Positions 40,692-50,143 are shown, counted from the stretch's first letter. The stretch is DNA of 64,000 nucleotides from Microbispora sp. H11081 (GCF_012999535.1 NZ_JABBWV010000002.1:620001-684000), one strand, 5' to 3'. The notes: generated by a model from the letters alone, not told the origin. Numbers and translations: made by a program.

Positions 40692-42086
40692 TCATTCGAG
40701 CAGCTCGACCGCCTGCGCGAACTGGTCCACGGGCCGCCAGAACGGCAGCCGCAGCCGGGAGCGCTGCGCGTTCGCGGGGGAGAAGGCCGGGCCGGCGGTG
40801 ACCAGAACCCCCCGTTCGCGCGCGCGTCCGGCCAGGGCGACCGCGTCGGTCCCGGTGTCGACCCACAGCGCCGTGCCGCCGTGCGGCTGCGTCCACCGCC
40901 ACGCCGGGCGGCGTTCCGCCAGGACCGCCACCGCGTCGGCGAGATGGGCTCGCAGGCGCCGCGTGCGCTCCCGCCGGGCCCGGTCCGCCTGCGCCAGCAG
41001 CTCGGCGGTCACCATCTGGTCGAGCACCGGAGCGGCCAGGTCCAGCGCCGCCTTGGCTTGCGTCAACCGCTTGATCATCGGGCGTTCCGCGCGTATCCAC
41101 CCGACCCGCAGTCCGCCCCACAGCAGCTTGGACGCGGTGCCGATCCGGATCACCAGGCCGGGGCCGGGAGGATCGGGCAGCGGCGGGCGCACCCCGCGGT
41201 CGTCGAGGACGAGGTCCGCGCACGAACGGTCCTCGATCGTCAGCACGCCGTGCCTGCCGACGATCTCGCTGAGCCGCTCCCTGGCCGCCCCGGGCAGGCT
41301 GATCCCCGTGGGGTTGTGCGCCGCGGGCTGGCAGTAGAGCAGCGCGGCCCGGCGCGCCACCCGGTCGAGGTGATCAAGGTCGAGGCCGTCCGTCCGCACG
41401 GGCACCGCCGTCAGCCTCGCCCCCGCCGTACGGAACGCCTCGATGGCGCCGCGGTAGCCCGGCTCCTCGACCAGGACCTCGTCACCCGGCGTCACCAGGG
41501 ACGATGCGCACAACCAGACGGCCTGCTGGGAGCCGGAGGTGACGAGGATCTGATCCGGTTCTGTCGGCAGCCCCTGCGCGCGGTACTGCTCGGCGACGAC
41601 CGTGCGGAGACGCGGCAGCCCCGCCGCGTAGTAGCCGTCGTCGGCGAGATAGACGTCGAGTTCGCGCAGGTCGACCGCCGACACGGCGTCCCGCACCAGC
41701 GACAGGGCGGGCAGCGCGCCGCTGGACAGGTCGAGCTCGACCAGGCGGCGGGTGCTGCCGAAGGACGCCAGCCGTCCGTCGACGACATGGTCACCGCCGC
41801 CCGCGCTGCGGTCGCGCCGGACCCGCGACCCTGACCCCTGCCGTGACGTCAGCCGTCCCCGCGCGGCCAGCTCCGCGTACGCCTCGGCGACGGTTCCCCG
41901 GGAGACCCCCAGCGCGGCGGCCAGCGCGCGCTGCGGCGGCAGCGCGGCCCCCTCGACCAGCACGTTGCCGGCGACCAGCTCGTCGAGCGCGTCCGCGAGG
42001 GCGTGCGGCAGCGGCATGTCGTCCGCTCGCCACCCCCCGAGCAGGCGGGCCAACGCGGCACTGTCGACGTGTTCCGCGCGCGCCAT
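40692..42086 (-). CDS. MocR-type regulator (GntR DNA-binding domain fused to an aminotransferase fold)
   Basis: The product is 464 residues: winged helix-turn-helix of GntR type (about 15-85; LPPQRALAAALGVSRGTVAEAY), then a fold-type I aminotransferase domain (QPAAHNPTGISLP; Lys of TASKLLWGGLRVGW would bind pyridoxal phosphate). MocR proteins sense a vitamer or amino compound through this domain. The gene is divergent from the Tm-1-like pair and probably regulates it. ATG 42086 follows GGGGACGGTGAG. A 14-base tandem duplication (GTAGCTCATT at 40673 and 40687) lies at its stop codon. Confidence 0.92.
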   Translation of the reverse strand: MARAEHVDSAALARLLGGWRADDMPLPHALADALDELVAGNVLVEGAALPPQRALAAALGVSRGTVAEAYAELAARGRLTSRQGSGSRVRRDRSAGGGDHVVDGRLASFGSTRRLVELDLSSGALPALSLVRDAVSAVDLRELDVYLADDGYYAAGLPRLRTVVAEQYRAQGLPTEPDQILVTSGSQQAVWLCASSLVTPGDEVLVEEPGYRGAIEAFRTAGARLTAVPVRTDGLDLDHLDRVARRAALLYCQPAAHNPTGISLPGAARERLSEIVGRHGVLTIEDRSCADLVLDDRGVRPPLPDPPGPGLVIRIGTASKLLWGGLRVGWIRAERPMIKRLTQAKAALDLAAPVLDQMVTAELLAQADRARRERTRRLRAHLADAVAVLAERRPAWRWTQPHGGTALWVDTGTDAVALAGRARERGVLVTAGPAFSPANAQRSRLRLPFWRPVDQFAQAVELLE

Positions 42087-42094
42087 CTCACCGT

Positions 42095-42155
42095 CCCCTG
42101 TATGTGCGGCCCCCTGTATGCGTGGACCAATTCTGCGTGATTGGCCTGGCCGATT
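42095..42155. promoter_or_regulatory. Operator candidates between mocR and the Tm-1-like pair
   Basis: CCCCTGTATG occurs twice as a direct repeat (42095-42104 and 42111-42120, 16 bases apart). Just downstream CCAA (42127-42130) and TTGG (42141-42144) form a loose inverted repeat. Direct repeats with an additional half-site are usual for MocR regulators. The assignment rests on position alone. Confidence 0.5.
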
Positions 42156-42213
42156 CGGCCACGGCCGGACATTCTCGACCGTACGGGCAGGTCGACGACG
42201 ACAGGAGGCCGCG

Positions 42214-43488
42214 GTGGCGACGGTAGTGCTGCTGGGAACGCTGGACACCAAGACCGAGGAGTACCGCTGGGTCCGTGACCAGCTGCAAGAGGCGGGCTGC
42301 GACGTGCTCCTGGTCAACGTGGGCACCTTCGCCGCCGGGGCGGAGCTCGCCGACGTCGGCGCGGACGAGGTGGCCCGGGCCGCGGGCGCCGACCTCGACC
42401 GGCTCCGCGCCGACCGCGACCGCGGCACCGCGATGGACGCCCTGGCGACCGGCGCCGCCGTGACCGTGCGCCGGCTGTTCGACGAGGGGCGTCTCGACGG
42501 GCTGCTCGCGATCGGCGGCTCCGGCGGGTCGTCGGTCGCCGCCCGGGCGCTCCAGGCCCTGCCCGTCGGCGTGCCCAAGCTGCTCGTCTCGACCATGGCC
42601 TCGGGCGACGTCGGCCCCTACGTCGGAGACGCCGACGTCACCCTCATGTACTCCGTCGTCGACATCTCCGGCATCAACCGGCTCTCGCGCGCGGTTCTCG
42701 GCAACGCCGCCGCCGCCGTGGCCGGCATGGCCCAGCGGTACGCGCGGGTCCGTACGGAGAGCGGCACAGCGACGGGCACTGGGACCTCAGGCACCGGGAC
42801 CGGCGACGGGCGCAAGCTCATCGGCGCGACCATGTTCGGGCTCACCACACCCGCCGTGGACGAGGCCCGCGAGCACCTGACCTCCCTCGGATACGAGGTG
42901 CTGGTCTTCCACGCCACGGGTTCCGGCGGGCGCGCCATGGAGTCCCTCGCCGCCTCCGGCATGCTCGACGGCGTCCTCGACCTGACCACCACAGAACTGG
43001 CCGACGACCTCGTCGGCGGGGTGCTCACCGCGGGCCCCGGCCGGCTGGAGGCGGCCGGGCGAGCCGGCATCCCACAGGTGGTCAGCGTCGGCGCGCTCGA
43101 CATGGTCAACTTCGGGCCCCGGGAAACGGTCCCCGAGAAGTTCGCGGACCGGCAGTTCCTGGTGCACAACCCCACGGTCACCCTCATGAGGACGACCCGC
43201 GAAGAGATGGCCGAGCTGGGGGCCAGGATCAGCGCCAAGCTCAGCCGCGCCAGCGGGCCCGTGGAGGTCTTCCTGCCGCTGAAGGGCGTCTCCGGGATCG
43301 ACGTCGAAGGAGGGCCGTTCGCCGACCCCGACGCCGACGCCGCCTGCTTCGCCGCGGTCAGGGACGGCCTGAAGGACACCGGCGTCCCCGTCCACGACGT
43401 GGACGCCGCCATCAACGATCCGGGTTTCGGCCGGGCCGCGGCCGAAGCCCTGCACCGCCTCATCGGCGCACGTCGAACTGGAGAATGA
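42214..43488 (+). CDS. Tm-1-like ATP-binding domain protein (UPF0261)
   Basis: The product is 424 residues. It begins [14 protein letters not shown] and contains [35 protein letters not shown] and [15 protein letters not shown], blocks of the UPF0261/Tm-1 N-terminal family, which binds ATP. A short Ser/Gly/Thr repeat ([12 protein letters not shown]) links its two halves. GTG 42214 follows CAGGAGG. In plants the same domain is joined to a TIM barrel in the tobamovirus-resistance protein Tm-1; here the barrel is the next gene, one base after this stop. The bacterial function is unknown. Confidence 0.9.
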   Translation: MATVVLLGTLDTKTEEYRWVRDQLQEAGCDVLLVNVGTFAAGAELADVGADEVARAAGADLDRLRADRDRGTAMDALATGAAVTVRRLFDEGRLDGLLAIGGSGGSSVAARALQALPVGVPKLLVSTMASGDVGPYVGDADVTLMYSVVDISGINRLSRAVLGNAAAAVAGMAQRYARVRTESGTATGTGTSGTGTGDGRKLIGATMFGLTTPAVDEAREHLTSLGYEVLVFHATGSGGRAMESLAASGMLDGVLDLTTTELADDLVGGVLTAGPGRLEAAGRAGIPQVVSVGALDMVNFGPRETVPEKFADRQFLVHNPTVTLMRTTREEMAELGARISAKLSRASGPVEVFLPLKGVSGIDVEGGPFADPDADAACFAAVRDGLKDTGVPVHDVDAAINDPGFGRAAAEALHRLIGARRTGE

Positions 43489-43489
43489 G

Positions 43490-44317
43490 ATGAACCGCGA
43501 GACCGCTCTCGAACGCCTCCGCGCCGCCGCCGGGGCAGGCCGGCCCATCATCGGAGCGGGGGCGGGCACCGGCCTGTCGGCCAAGGCCGCCGAGGCCGGC
43601 GGCGTCGACCTGCTGATCATCTACAACTCGGGCCGCTACCGCATGGCCGGCCGCGGGTCCCTCGCCGGACTGCTTCCGTACGGCGACGCCAACGCGATCG
43701 TGGTCGACATGGCGAGGGAGGTCCTCCCCGTCGTACGCGAGACCCCCGTGCTGGCCGGGGTCTGCGGCACGGACCCCTTCCGCCTGATGGGACCCTTCCT
43801 CGACGAGCTGAAGGCCATGGGCTTCGCCGGCGTGCAGAACTTCCCGACCGTGGGCCTGTACGACGGCAGGTTCCGGCAGAACCTCGAAGAGACCGGGATG
43901 GGGTACCGGCTCGAAGTGGACATGATCCGCGAAGCGCACAGGCGCGATCTGCTCACGGCCCCCTACGTCTTCGACGCCGAGCAGGCCGTGGCGATGGCCG
44001 AGGCGGGAGCCGACGTTCTGGTGCCCCACGTCGGCCTGACCACGAGCGGCAGCATCGGCGCGCAGACCGCTCTCACGCTCGAAGAGGCCGCCGCCGCGGT
44101 GCAGGAGATGCGTGACGCCGCCGTCGCGGTGAACCCCGACATCATCGTCCTCTGCCACGGCGGCCCCATCGCGGAACCGGACGACGCGCAGTTCGTCCTC
44201 GACCACACGCACGGCATTGCCGGCTTCTTCGGGGCGTCGTCCATGGAACGCCTCCCGACGGAGAAGGCGATCGCGGCCCAGGCGACCCGTTTCAAGAGCC
44301 TCACGCTCGGAGACTGA
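43490..44317 (+). CDS. PEP-hydrolase-type TIM-barrel protein (Tm-1 C-terminal homologue)
   Basis: The product is 275 residues: [32 protein letters not shown] and the later [21 protein letters not shown] and [14 protein letters not shown] are typical of the phosphoenolpyruvate hydrolase/mutase-like family (COG5564). It starts one base after the Tm-1-like gene, so the two are co-expressed and presumably form a complex equal to the fused plant protein. GGAG lies 9 bases upstream. Reaction unknown; family members act on 2-oxoacid-type compounds. Confidence 0.9.
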   Translation: MNRETALERLRAAAGAGRPIIGAGAGTGLSAKAAEAGGVDLLIIYNSGRYRMAGRGSLAGLLPYGDANAIVVDMAREVLPVVRETPVLAGVCGTDPFRLMGPFLDELKAMGFAGVQNFPTVGLYDGRFRQNLEETGMGYRLEVDMIREAHRRDLLTAPYVFDAEQAVAMAEAGADVLVPHVGLTTSGSIGAQTALTLEEAAAAVQEMRDAAVAVNPDIIVLCHGGPIAEPDDAQFVLDHTHGIAGFFGASSMERLPTEKAIAAQATRFKSLTLGD

Positions 44318-44352
44318 GGCGGCCGCGCGGGAACGCTCGGCGAAAGGAGATC

Positions 44353-44398
44353 TTGACCCGCCAGGACGTGAATCCTAGCCTTCATGGGAGCGTTCCCA
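44353..44398 (+). promoter_or_regulatory. Promoter of the condensation-domain gene with a CebR-like box at the start point
   Basis: TTGACC (44353-44358), a 17-base spacer and TAGCCT (44376-44381) form a promoter. TGGGAGCGTTCCCA (44385-44398) lies over the start point and differs from the published CebR box TGGGAGCGCTCCCA at one position. Together with the box before the GH64 gene it fits TGRGAGCGYTCYCA. Confidence 0.72.
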
Positions 44399-44436
44399 CT
44401 CGCCGCTCGCGACACATGTCCCCCCCGAGGAGAGTC

Positions 44437-45735
44437 ATGCGGATTTCGGTGGACTACGCCTCCAGCCGTTCCGGTACGGCGGCCCTCGCGTGGGGACAAC
44501 GGGCCATCTGGGAGGCCATCCGCAGAGTGGGGCCGGACGACGCGCACTACTTCAACGTGCCCCGGGTTCTCGCCGTCCCGCGCGCGGGCGGCCCGCGCAC
44601 TCCGGGGAGCGTGGCGGAGGCTCTGGCCCAGGTGGTGGCCAGGCACGACGGCCTACGATCCCTGGTACGGCTCGGCGCGGCCGGGCCGCACCAGGAGGTG
44701 GTGGCGGCAGGCACTCTGCCCATCGAGACGGTCGAGGTGGCCAACGCCGACGCCGGCGCGGCCGCGGCGGAACTCGTCACCCGCCTGGCCGCGCGGTCCT
44801 TCGGCGACGGCGAGCAGCCGCTGCGTGCCGGACTCGTGGTCTGCGACGGCGCCGTCACCCACGTGGCGCTCGTGCTGAGTCACGTCGTCTCGGACTGGCA
44901 GGCCGCCGACGTCGTGGTGCGCGACCTGCGGATGCTGCTGCTGCGCGGAGCGATCACCACGCCGCCGTCGCAACTACTCGACCTGGTCAGGGAGGAGCAG
45001 GCGGCGTCGGCCCGTTCGGACCGGGCCATCGCGCAGTGGGAGGCGCTTCTGCGCACCGTGCCGTCCGCCATGTTCCCGGAGGCGGTCGCGGCGGGCTCGA
45101 CGCCGAGGTTCGCGAGGGCCGTGCTGTCGTCGCCCCGGCTCAACCACGCCACGCACATGCTCGCCCGCCGCGCCTCCGTCAGCACCGCCACGGTGCTGCT
45201 GGTGGCGGTCACCATGCTGTTGCGTGAGCTGACCGGGCACAAGGTGTGCGCGATCACCCCCATCGTGCACAACCGCTTCAGCGACCGCACCCGGGACCTG
45301 GTCACCAGCCTCAACCAGCTGGGGCTGTTCACCCTAGGTCCGTGCGGCAGCCTCAACGAGACGCTCGTGAACGAGTATTCGGCGGTCATCGCGTCCTACC
45401 GGCGGGCCCGGTTCGACACGCTGGCCTTCGACAAGATGATCGACCGGGTCAGCGCCGACCGGGGCGTCTCCGTATTTCCGTCGTGCTGCTTCAACGACCT
45501 GCGCGTGGGTGAGGATCCGATCGGCACCATCCGTGACGACGGGGAGTCCGAGCTGGAGTGGCTCCCCGGCACGGAGCGCCGCAGCTGTCACTTCTGCGTG
45601 GCTCTGATGCACTGGAAGGGCACACTCGGCGTGGAGCTGAACGCCGACACCACCCGCCTGCCCGAGAGCGAGATGGCCGCTCTGCTGCACCGGCTGGAGT
45701 CCTTCGTGGTCGAGGCGGCTCGGTCACAGTCGTGA
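44437..45735 (+). CDS. Stand-alone NRPS-type condensation-domain protein
   Basis: The product is 432 residues spanning a single condensation-superfamily domain (about 12-430). The catalytic HHxxxDG motif is altered to SHVVSDW (Ser148, His149, Asp153): the second, catalytic His and the structural Asp remain, the first His and the Gly are lost. Typical supports such as YFNVPRVLAV at the start and LNQLGLFTLG later are visible. Such free enzymes join or transfer acyl groups, or act in trans on a carrier. No adenylation or carrier domain is nearby. ATG 44437 follows GAGGAGAG. Confidence 0.85.
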   Translation: MRISVDYASSRSGTAALAWGQRAIWEAIRRVGPDDAHYFNVPRVLAVPRAGGPRTPGSVAEALAQVVARHDGLRSLVRLGAAGPHQEVVAAGTLPIETVEVANADAGAAAAELVTRLAARSFGDGEQPLRAGLVVCDGAVTHVALVLSHVVSDWQAADVVVRDLRMLLLRGAITTPPSQLLDLVREEQAASARSDRAIAQWEALLRTVPSAMFPEAVAAGSTPRFARAVLSSPRLNHATHMLARRASVSTATVLLVAVTMLLRELTGHKVCAITPIVHNRFSDRTRDLVTSLNQLGLFTLGPCGSLNETLVNEYSAVIASYRRARFDTLAFDKMIDRVSADRGVSVFPSCCFNDLRVGEDPIGTIRDDGESELEWLPGTERRSCHFCVALMHWKGTLGVELNADTTRLPESEMAALLHRLESFVVEAARSQS

Positions 45736-45894
45736 GGCAGCCCGTCGGCGAAGGTGACGCGCCCTCCTGACGCTGGAGACCGCCCTGGTTATCTGTGCCG
45801 CCCGTGCTGTGCCGCCCGCGCGCCCCCGCGCTCGTGCTGCCCGCGACGGCTGGTCTTCGCGTCTCGGTGGGCTGGGCTACCCCTCTCGCGCCCG

Positions 45895-48171
45895 CTACAC
45901 CTGCGTGCGTCTGGTGCGGCCGTGGTAGGTGAAGGCCCAGCGGTCTGTGCCGGTTTGGCGTCTGGTGTAGCGGTGGGGGTGTTGGTAGCGGTCGCGGTTG
46001 TGGAACTGGCAGGCGGGGCCGAGGAGTTTGAGGTCGGTGAGGCCGCCGGTGCTCCAGTTGTCGGCGTGGTCGATCTGGCAGAGGGTTGCGGGTAGTGGGC
46101 AGCCGTCGATCCAGCAGGTGGCGTAGCGGGCGAAGATCGCGCGCCGCTGGGCGGGGGTGGCGAGGCGGACTTTGCGGCCCATGTCGAGGACCTGGCCGTC
46201 GGCGTCCATGACGATGCGCATGAGGGTGGAGGTGCGGGCCAGCCGGTGCACGCTGGTGACGGGCAGGACCTGTCCGGTGGCCAGCAACAACCCCGGCACC
46301 ATCCCCAACCCCGCACCCAGCCCCGCACCCGGTCGTGCTCCCCATGACGCCCCCGATGCTGCTCCCGGTGCTCCCGATGCTCCCGGTGTCTGCTCGCCGC
46401 GCGGGGTCGCACCGCTGCCCTGCTCACCGCTGCTGCGCCCATGCGGGAACCCCCTCGCAGGCCGGGGCCAGGCGTGGGTGTGGTGGGCATGGGTATCCCC
46501 CGCAGGATCGGGCGAGCACCACTCACCCCACCGCGACTGCCACGATCTCCCCTCCTGCCGACGCCCCACGCCCTCCTGCGGCTCCTCCTGCTTCGGCCAA
46601 TCCCGATGCGACGGGTGTGGCGAGTCCTGCTGTGGCTGGCTGCGCCCCTGGTCGCGGAGGTCGGGCGCAGCGTCCGCACCAGCGACCGCGTCGCCAACCG
46701 GACTGCTACCCGCGATGTCGGCGTCGGCCGTGTCGTACTCGGCGGGAGCGCTGGTGTCCTCGCCGTCCCGGTTGACCGGCGCGACCTCGGACTCTCCGGC
46801 CGTGCAGGTGTCGTCGGTGTCGTCAATGTCTTCGGGGCCTTGGGCGTGCTGGGCGTCCCGGTTGCCCTCAGCAGTCCCGGCGTCCTGCCTGCCGTCGCCG
46901 TTGTCGCTGTCGTGGCTGTCCTGGCCGTCTTCGAGGCTTCCGGCCTGCTCGGGGGCTTCGGCGGTCTCCCTCGCCGGGTCGTCTGCCGGGTCGTCTGCTG
47001 GGTCGGCCGCAGGGTCGGTGGTGGAGTCGGCGTCGGTGCCCGTCGCGACGTCGGGCTCGGGGCCGGTGCCCCACGCAGCCTCGGGGTCGGGGCCAGGTTC
47101 CGGGTCGGGGTCGGTGGGGAGGGACTCGGCGTTGACCAGCACGAGAAGCTCGGTGGTGATCTGCTGCTCCAGCAGGGCGATGAACGCGTCCGCCTGACGC
47201 TCAGCCAGTGACCGGTCATCGCCCTCCGCCCGTGGCCGGGCGTAGGCGTCCAGCAGCGCCCGCAACCGGGCCGCCGCCTCACGCGGCAGATAGAACTCCC
47301 CCTCCAGGCCGCCGCCCTTGCCCGGGCGCACACGCAGGGACCGCCGCGCGTAGTCGGCCCGCTCGTCGCGGTCTTCGCCGTCGGGGTCCAGCACCGCCCG
47401 CAGGTAACGCCCCGCCTTGGCCACCTCCGCCGCGCCCGCCCGCCCGGCCAGCTCCACCAGGATCGGCTCGGCCAACCGAGCCTGCTCATCCGAGAGCCCG
47501 GCAACGGCGGCGCAGATCGCTTCCACCACGCCCGCCGCCAACCCTCCGGCGGCGAACTTCTCCCGCACTTGGGGTAGCCGCGCCAGTTCGGTCGCCAGGG
47601 TGAGCAGGCGGCCCGCACCCCCGACCGTCATCCCCCCGGCGGTGCGCAGCCAACTGCGGGTGGAGGCATGCCCATGCTGGCGGGCCTGACCCGCGCGATG
47701 CACCCGACCCACCCGCTCAGCCAGCGCACACGTGATCCGATCCCGCACGAACAGCAGATCCTCAGCCTCCGCCAGACAGATGTCCACCGCATCGGGGACC
47801 GGAGCCAACGCCAGCGCCTGCGCCGACTCCCGCAACGACCCCACCAGCACCCACGACGACCGAACCCGCCGATCACCCCCACCACCGGCACCGGCAGGAG
47901 CATCCGCACCGGCAGGACCGACTCCGGGGTTCTCGGGGCCGCCGGCAGCGCCGCCGGTGGCCGGGCCATCGCTTGCCGGGCCATCGTCTGCAGGACCATC
48001 GGGTGCAGGACCATCGGGTGCCGGGGCGTCGGTGGCGGGTCCGCACGCGTCATGGGCGAGCGAGCCGTCCGTCGACCACAAAGGAGAATCAGCGATCAGC
48101 CGATCCCACCAGCCGTCATCGGACCTGTTCGCAGGACGAGGGAGATCACGATCCAGATCGAACAGATCCAT
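45895..48171 (-). CDS. DUF222/HNH endonuclease with a long acidic disordered insert
   Basis: The product is 758 residues. The N-terminal DUF222 part (about 85-325) includes SLRESAQALALAP, ERVGRVHRAGQ and GGMTVGGAGRLLTLA. The C-terminal HNH nuclease shows CWIDGCPLPATLCQIDHAD and CQFHNRDRYQHPHRY (zinc Cys pairs, catalytic His). Between them lies an insert of about 270 residues rich in Asp, Pro, Glu and Gly. This is the 13E12-type protein abundant in actinobacteria; its role is unclear. ATG 48171 follows a G-rich site. An in-frame start at 48296 is possible. Confidence 0.85.
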   Translation of the reverse strand: MDLFDLDRDLPRPANRSDDGWWDRLIADSPLWSTDGSLAHDACGPATDAPAPDGPAPDGPADDGPASDGPATGGAAGGPENPGVGPAGADAPAGAGGGGDRRVRSSWVLVGSLRESAQALALAPVPDAVDICLAEAEDLLFVRDRITCALAERVGRVHRAGQARQHGHASTRSWLRTAGGMTVGGAGRLLTLATELARLPQVREKFAAGGLAAGVVEAICAAVAGLSDEQARLAEPILVELAGRAGAAEVAKAGRYLRAVLDPDGEDRDERADYARRSLRVRPGKGGGLEGEFYLPREAAARLRALLDAYARPRAEGDDRSLAERQADAFIALLEQQITTELLVLVNAESLPTDPDPEPGPDPEAAWGTGPEPDVATGTDADSTTDPAADPADDPADDPARETAEAPEQAGSLEDGQDSHDSDNGDGRQDAGTAEGNRDAQHAQGPEDIDDTDDTCTAGESEVAPVNRDGEDTSAPAEYDTADADIAGSSPVGDAVAGADAAPDLRDQGRSQPQQDSPHPSHRDWPKQEEPQEGVGRRQEGRSWQSRWGEWCSPDPAGDTHAHHTHAWPRPARGFPHGRSSGEQGSGATPRGEQTPGASGAPGAASGASWGARPGAGLGAGLGMVPGLLLATGQVLPVTSVHRLARTSTLMRIVMDADGQVLDMGRKVRLATPAQRRAIFARYATCWIDGCPLPATLCQIDHADNWSTGGLTDLKLLGPACQFHNRDRYQHPHRYTRRQTGTDRWAFTYHGRTRRTQV
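47963..48022 (-). repeat. Four tandem 15-base coding repeats in the HNH gene
   Basis: Units at 47963, 47978, 47993 and 48008 encode D-G-P-A/S-x in tandem. The third and fourth differ by one base. A slippage-prone Pro/Asp linker between the N-terminal segment and DUF222. Confidence 0.85.
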
Positions 48172-48537
48172 CCCGCCCCCCTCACCTGAATCGAACACCT
48201 GTATGAATTTTTTCAGCTCATCTTTGCAGGGGCAACCGGCCCAGCGGATTAGTTGGAGTTGCAGGTGAGGGCCGGACGAGGCCACCAGCGCGCTCATGCC
48301 TGGGTGCCGGGACGGGACCGCCGTTTGCGCGCCCCGCGGGAACCGCAACAGCACCCCGAACAGCGTGCCCGGCTGCCCGCATTGGTCCGCCGATTCCGGT
48401 GCGCGGGGCCTGGCGCGGTAATCTCCAACCGTCCACCGCTGTTGGGGAGCCCGGATGGCCTGCACGTACGACCGCACCACGACGACCCGCACCACGACGA
48501 CCCGCGCCCGCGCCTGTGCCGGCAGGGGAGTCAGGCG
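48172..48537. other. Gene-free interval between the HNH gene and release factor 3
   Basis: 366 bases without a convincing gene. It holds an A/T-rich patch (48201-48225, ATGAATTTTTTCAGCTCATC) close to the HNH start, a TAATCT -10-like box at 48419-48424 for the downstream gene, and a perfect tandem 15-base repeat GCACCACGACGACCC (48474-48488, 48489-48503). Confidence 0.6.
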
Positions 48538-50136
48538 ATGATCGCCGTCACGGGTGAGGCGGCGCGCCGCCGCACGTTCGCGGTGATCAGCCACCCGGAC
48601 GCGGGCAAGTCCACGATGACCGAGGCACTCGCCCTGCACGCCTCCGCGATCACCCAGGCGGGAGCGGTGCACGGCAAGGCCGGCCGGCGGGGCGTGACGT
48701 CCGACTGGATGGAGATGGAACGCGCCCGCGGCATCTCCATCACCTCGGCCGCGCTGCGCTTCGACTACCGCGACCACGTGTTCAACCTGGTCGACACGCC
48801 GGGCCACGCGGACTTCTCCGAGGACACCTACCGCGTGCTGGCCGCCGTCGACTGCGCGGTCATGCTGCTCGACGCGGCCAAGGGCATGGAGCCGCAGACC
48901 ATGAAGCTGTTCGAGGTCTGCCGCCACCGCCGCATCCCGGTCATCACCTTCGTGAACAAGTGGGACCGGCCGGGTCGTGAGGCGCTGGAACTGCTCGACG
49001 AGATCGAGGAGCGCACCGGCCTGCGTCCCACCCCGGTCACCTGGCCGATCGGCGCCGCGGGGAACTTCCACGGCGTGGTCGACCGCCTGGAGGACCGCAT
49101 CGTCCGTTACACCCGCACTCCCGGCGGCGCGACCAAGGCGCTGGAGACCGAGCTGACCCCCGAAGAGGCCGCCGCCGAGCTGGGGGCGGACTGGGAGCGC
49201 GCGGGGGAGGAGGCCGACCTGCTCGCCGCCATCGGCGCCGAGCACGACCAGAAGGCGTTCGAGGCGCACGAGGCCACGCCGGTGCTGTTCGGCGCGGCGC
49301 TGTCCAACTTCGGCGTGGCGCGGCTGCTGGACGTGCTCGTCGACCTGGCTCCCGCCCCCGCGCCCCGGCTCGACGTCGAGGCCGCGCTCCGGCCTCTGGA
49401 CGCGCCGTTCTCCGGCCTGGTCTTCAAGGTGCAGGCCAACATGGATCCGGCCCACCGCGACCGCATCGCGTTCGTCCGGGTCTGCTCAGGCCGGTTCGAG
49501 CGCGGCATGGTGCTCACCCATGCCGCCACCGGCCGTCCCTTCGCCACCAAGTACGCCCAGTCGGTGTTCGGCCAGGAAAGGGCCACGATCGACGAGGCGT
49601 ACCCGGGAGACGTCGTCGGCCTGGTCAACGCCACCGCGCTGCGGCCCGGGGACACCCTGTACGAGGGGACGCCGGTGGAGTTCCCGCCCATCCCCAGCTT
49701 CGCCCCCGAGCATTTCGCCGTCGCCCGTTCCCGCAGCACCGCGAAGGCCAAGCAGTTCCGCCGCGGCATCGACCAGCTCGACGGCGAGGGCGTGATCCAG
49801 GTGCTCCGCTCCGACCTGCGCGGCGACCAGGCCCCGGTGCTCGCGGCGGTCGGGCCCATGCAGTTCGAGGTCGTGCAGCACCGCCTGGCCACCGAGTTCG
49901 GCGCGGAGATCATCCTCGACCGGCTGGAGTACACGCTCGCCCTGCGCACCGACGCCGAGTCGGCGGAGGTGCTGCGGCGCCAGCGCGGCGCGGAGGTGCT
50001 CTCCCGCAGCCGCGACGATGCCCTGCTCGCCGTGTTCACCGACCAGTGGCGCATGCGCTCCATCCAGCGCGAACACGCCGGCCTGACCCTCGAACCGCTG
50101 ATCGCGGGTCACGGACTGCCGGGCCCCTCCGCCTGA
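48538..50136 (+). CDS. prfC: Peptide chain release factor 3 (GTPase)
   Basis: The product is 532 residues, normal for RF3. G1 SHPDAGKST, G2 region MEMERARGISITS, G3 DTPGHADFSEDT and G4 NKWD are intact, followed by RF3-specific TDAESAEVLRRQ-type C-terminal blocks. RF3 removes RF1/RF2 from the ribosome after termination. ATG 48538 follows AGGGGAG by 8 bases. Many actinobacteria carry a single prfC; its neighbours here are not translation genes. Confidence 0.96.
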   Translation: MIAVTGEAARRRTFAVISHPDAGKSTMTEALALHASAITQAGAVHGKAGRRGVTSDWMEMERARGISITSAALRFDYRDHVFNLVDTPGHADFSEDTYRVLAAVDCAVMLLDAAKGMEPQTMKLFEVCRHRRIPVITFVNKWDRPGREALELLDEIEERTGLRPTPVTWPIGAAGNFHGVVDRLEDRIVRYTRTPGGATKALETELTPEEAAAELGADWERAGEEADLLAAIGAEHDQKAFEAHEATPVLFGAALSNFGVARLLDVLVDLAPAPAPRLDVEAALRPLDAPFSGLVFKVQANMDPAHRDRIAFVRVCSGRFERGMVLTHAATGRPFATKYAQSVFGQERATIDEAYPGDVVGLVNATALRPGDTLYEGTPVEFPPIPSFAPEHFAVARSRSTAKAKQFRRGIDQLDGEGVIQVLRSDLRGDQAPVLAAVGPMQFEVVQHRLATEFGAEIILDRLEYTLALRTDAESAEVLRRQRGAEVLSRSRDDALLAVFTDQWRMRSIQREHAGLTLEPLIAGHGLPGPSA

Positions 50137-50143
50137 CGTCCCC

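Noticed and set aside
44437..45735. A full NRPS gene cluster
   Set aside because: No adenylation, carrier, thioesterase or phosphopantetheinyl transferase gene is seen on either side.
45789..47618. Second long minus-strand frame inside the HNH gene
   Set aside because: Extreme Pro/Arg/Thr composition and no motifs; the overlapping frame carries DUF222 and HNH signatures.
45895..48171. HNH nuclease as sign of an intron, intein or prophage
   Set aside because: No integrase, terminal repeats, intein blocks or phage genes nearby; DUF222-HNH proteins are common chromosomal genes in actinobacteria.
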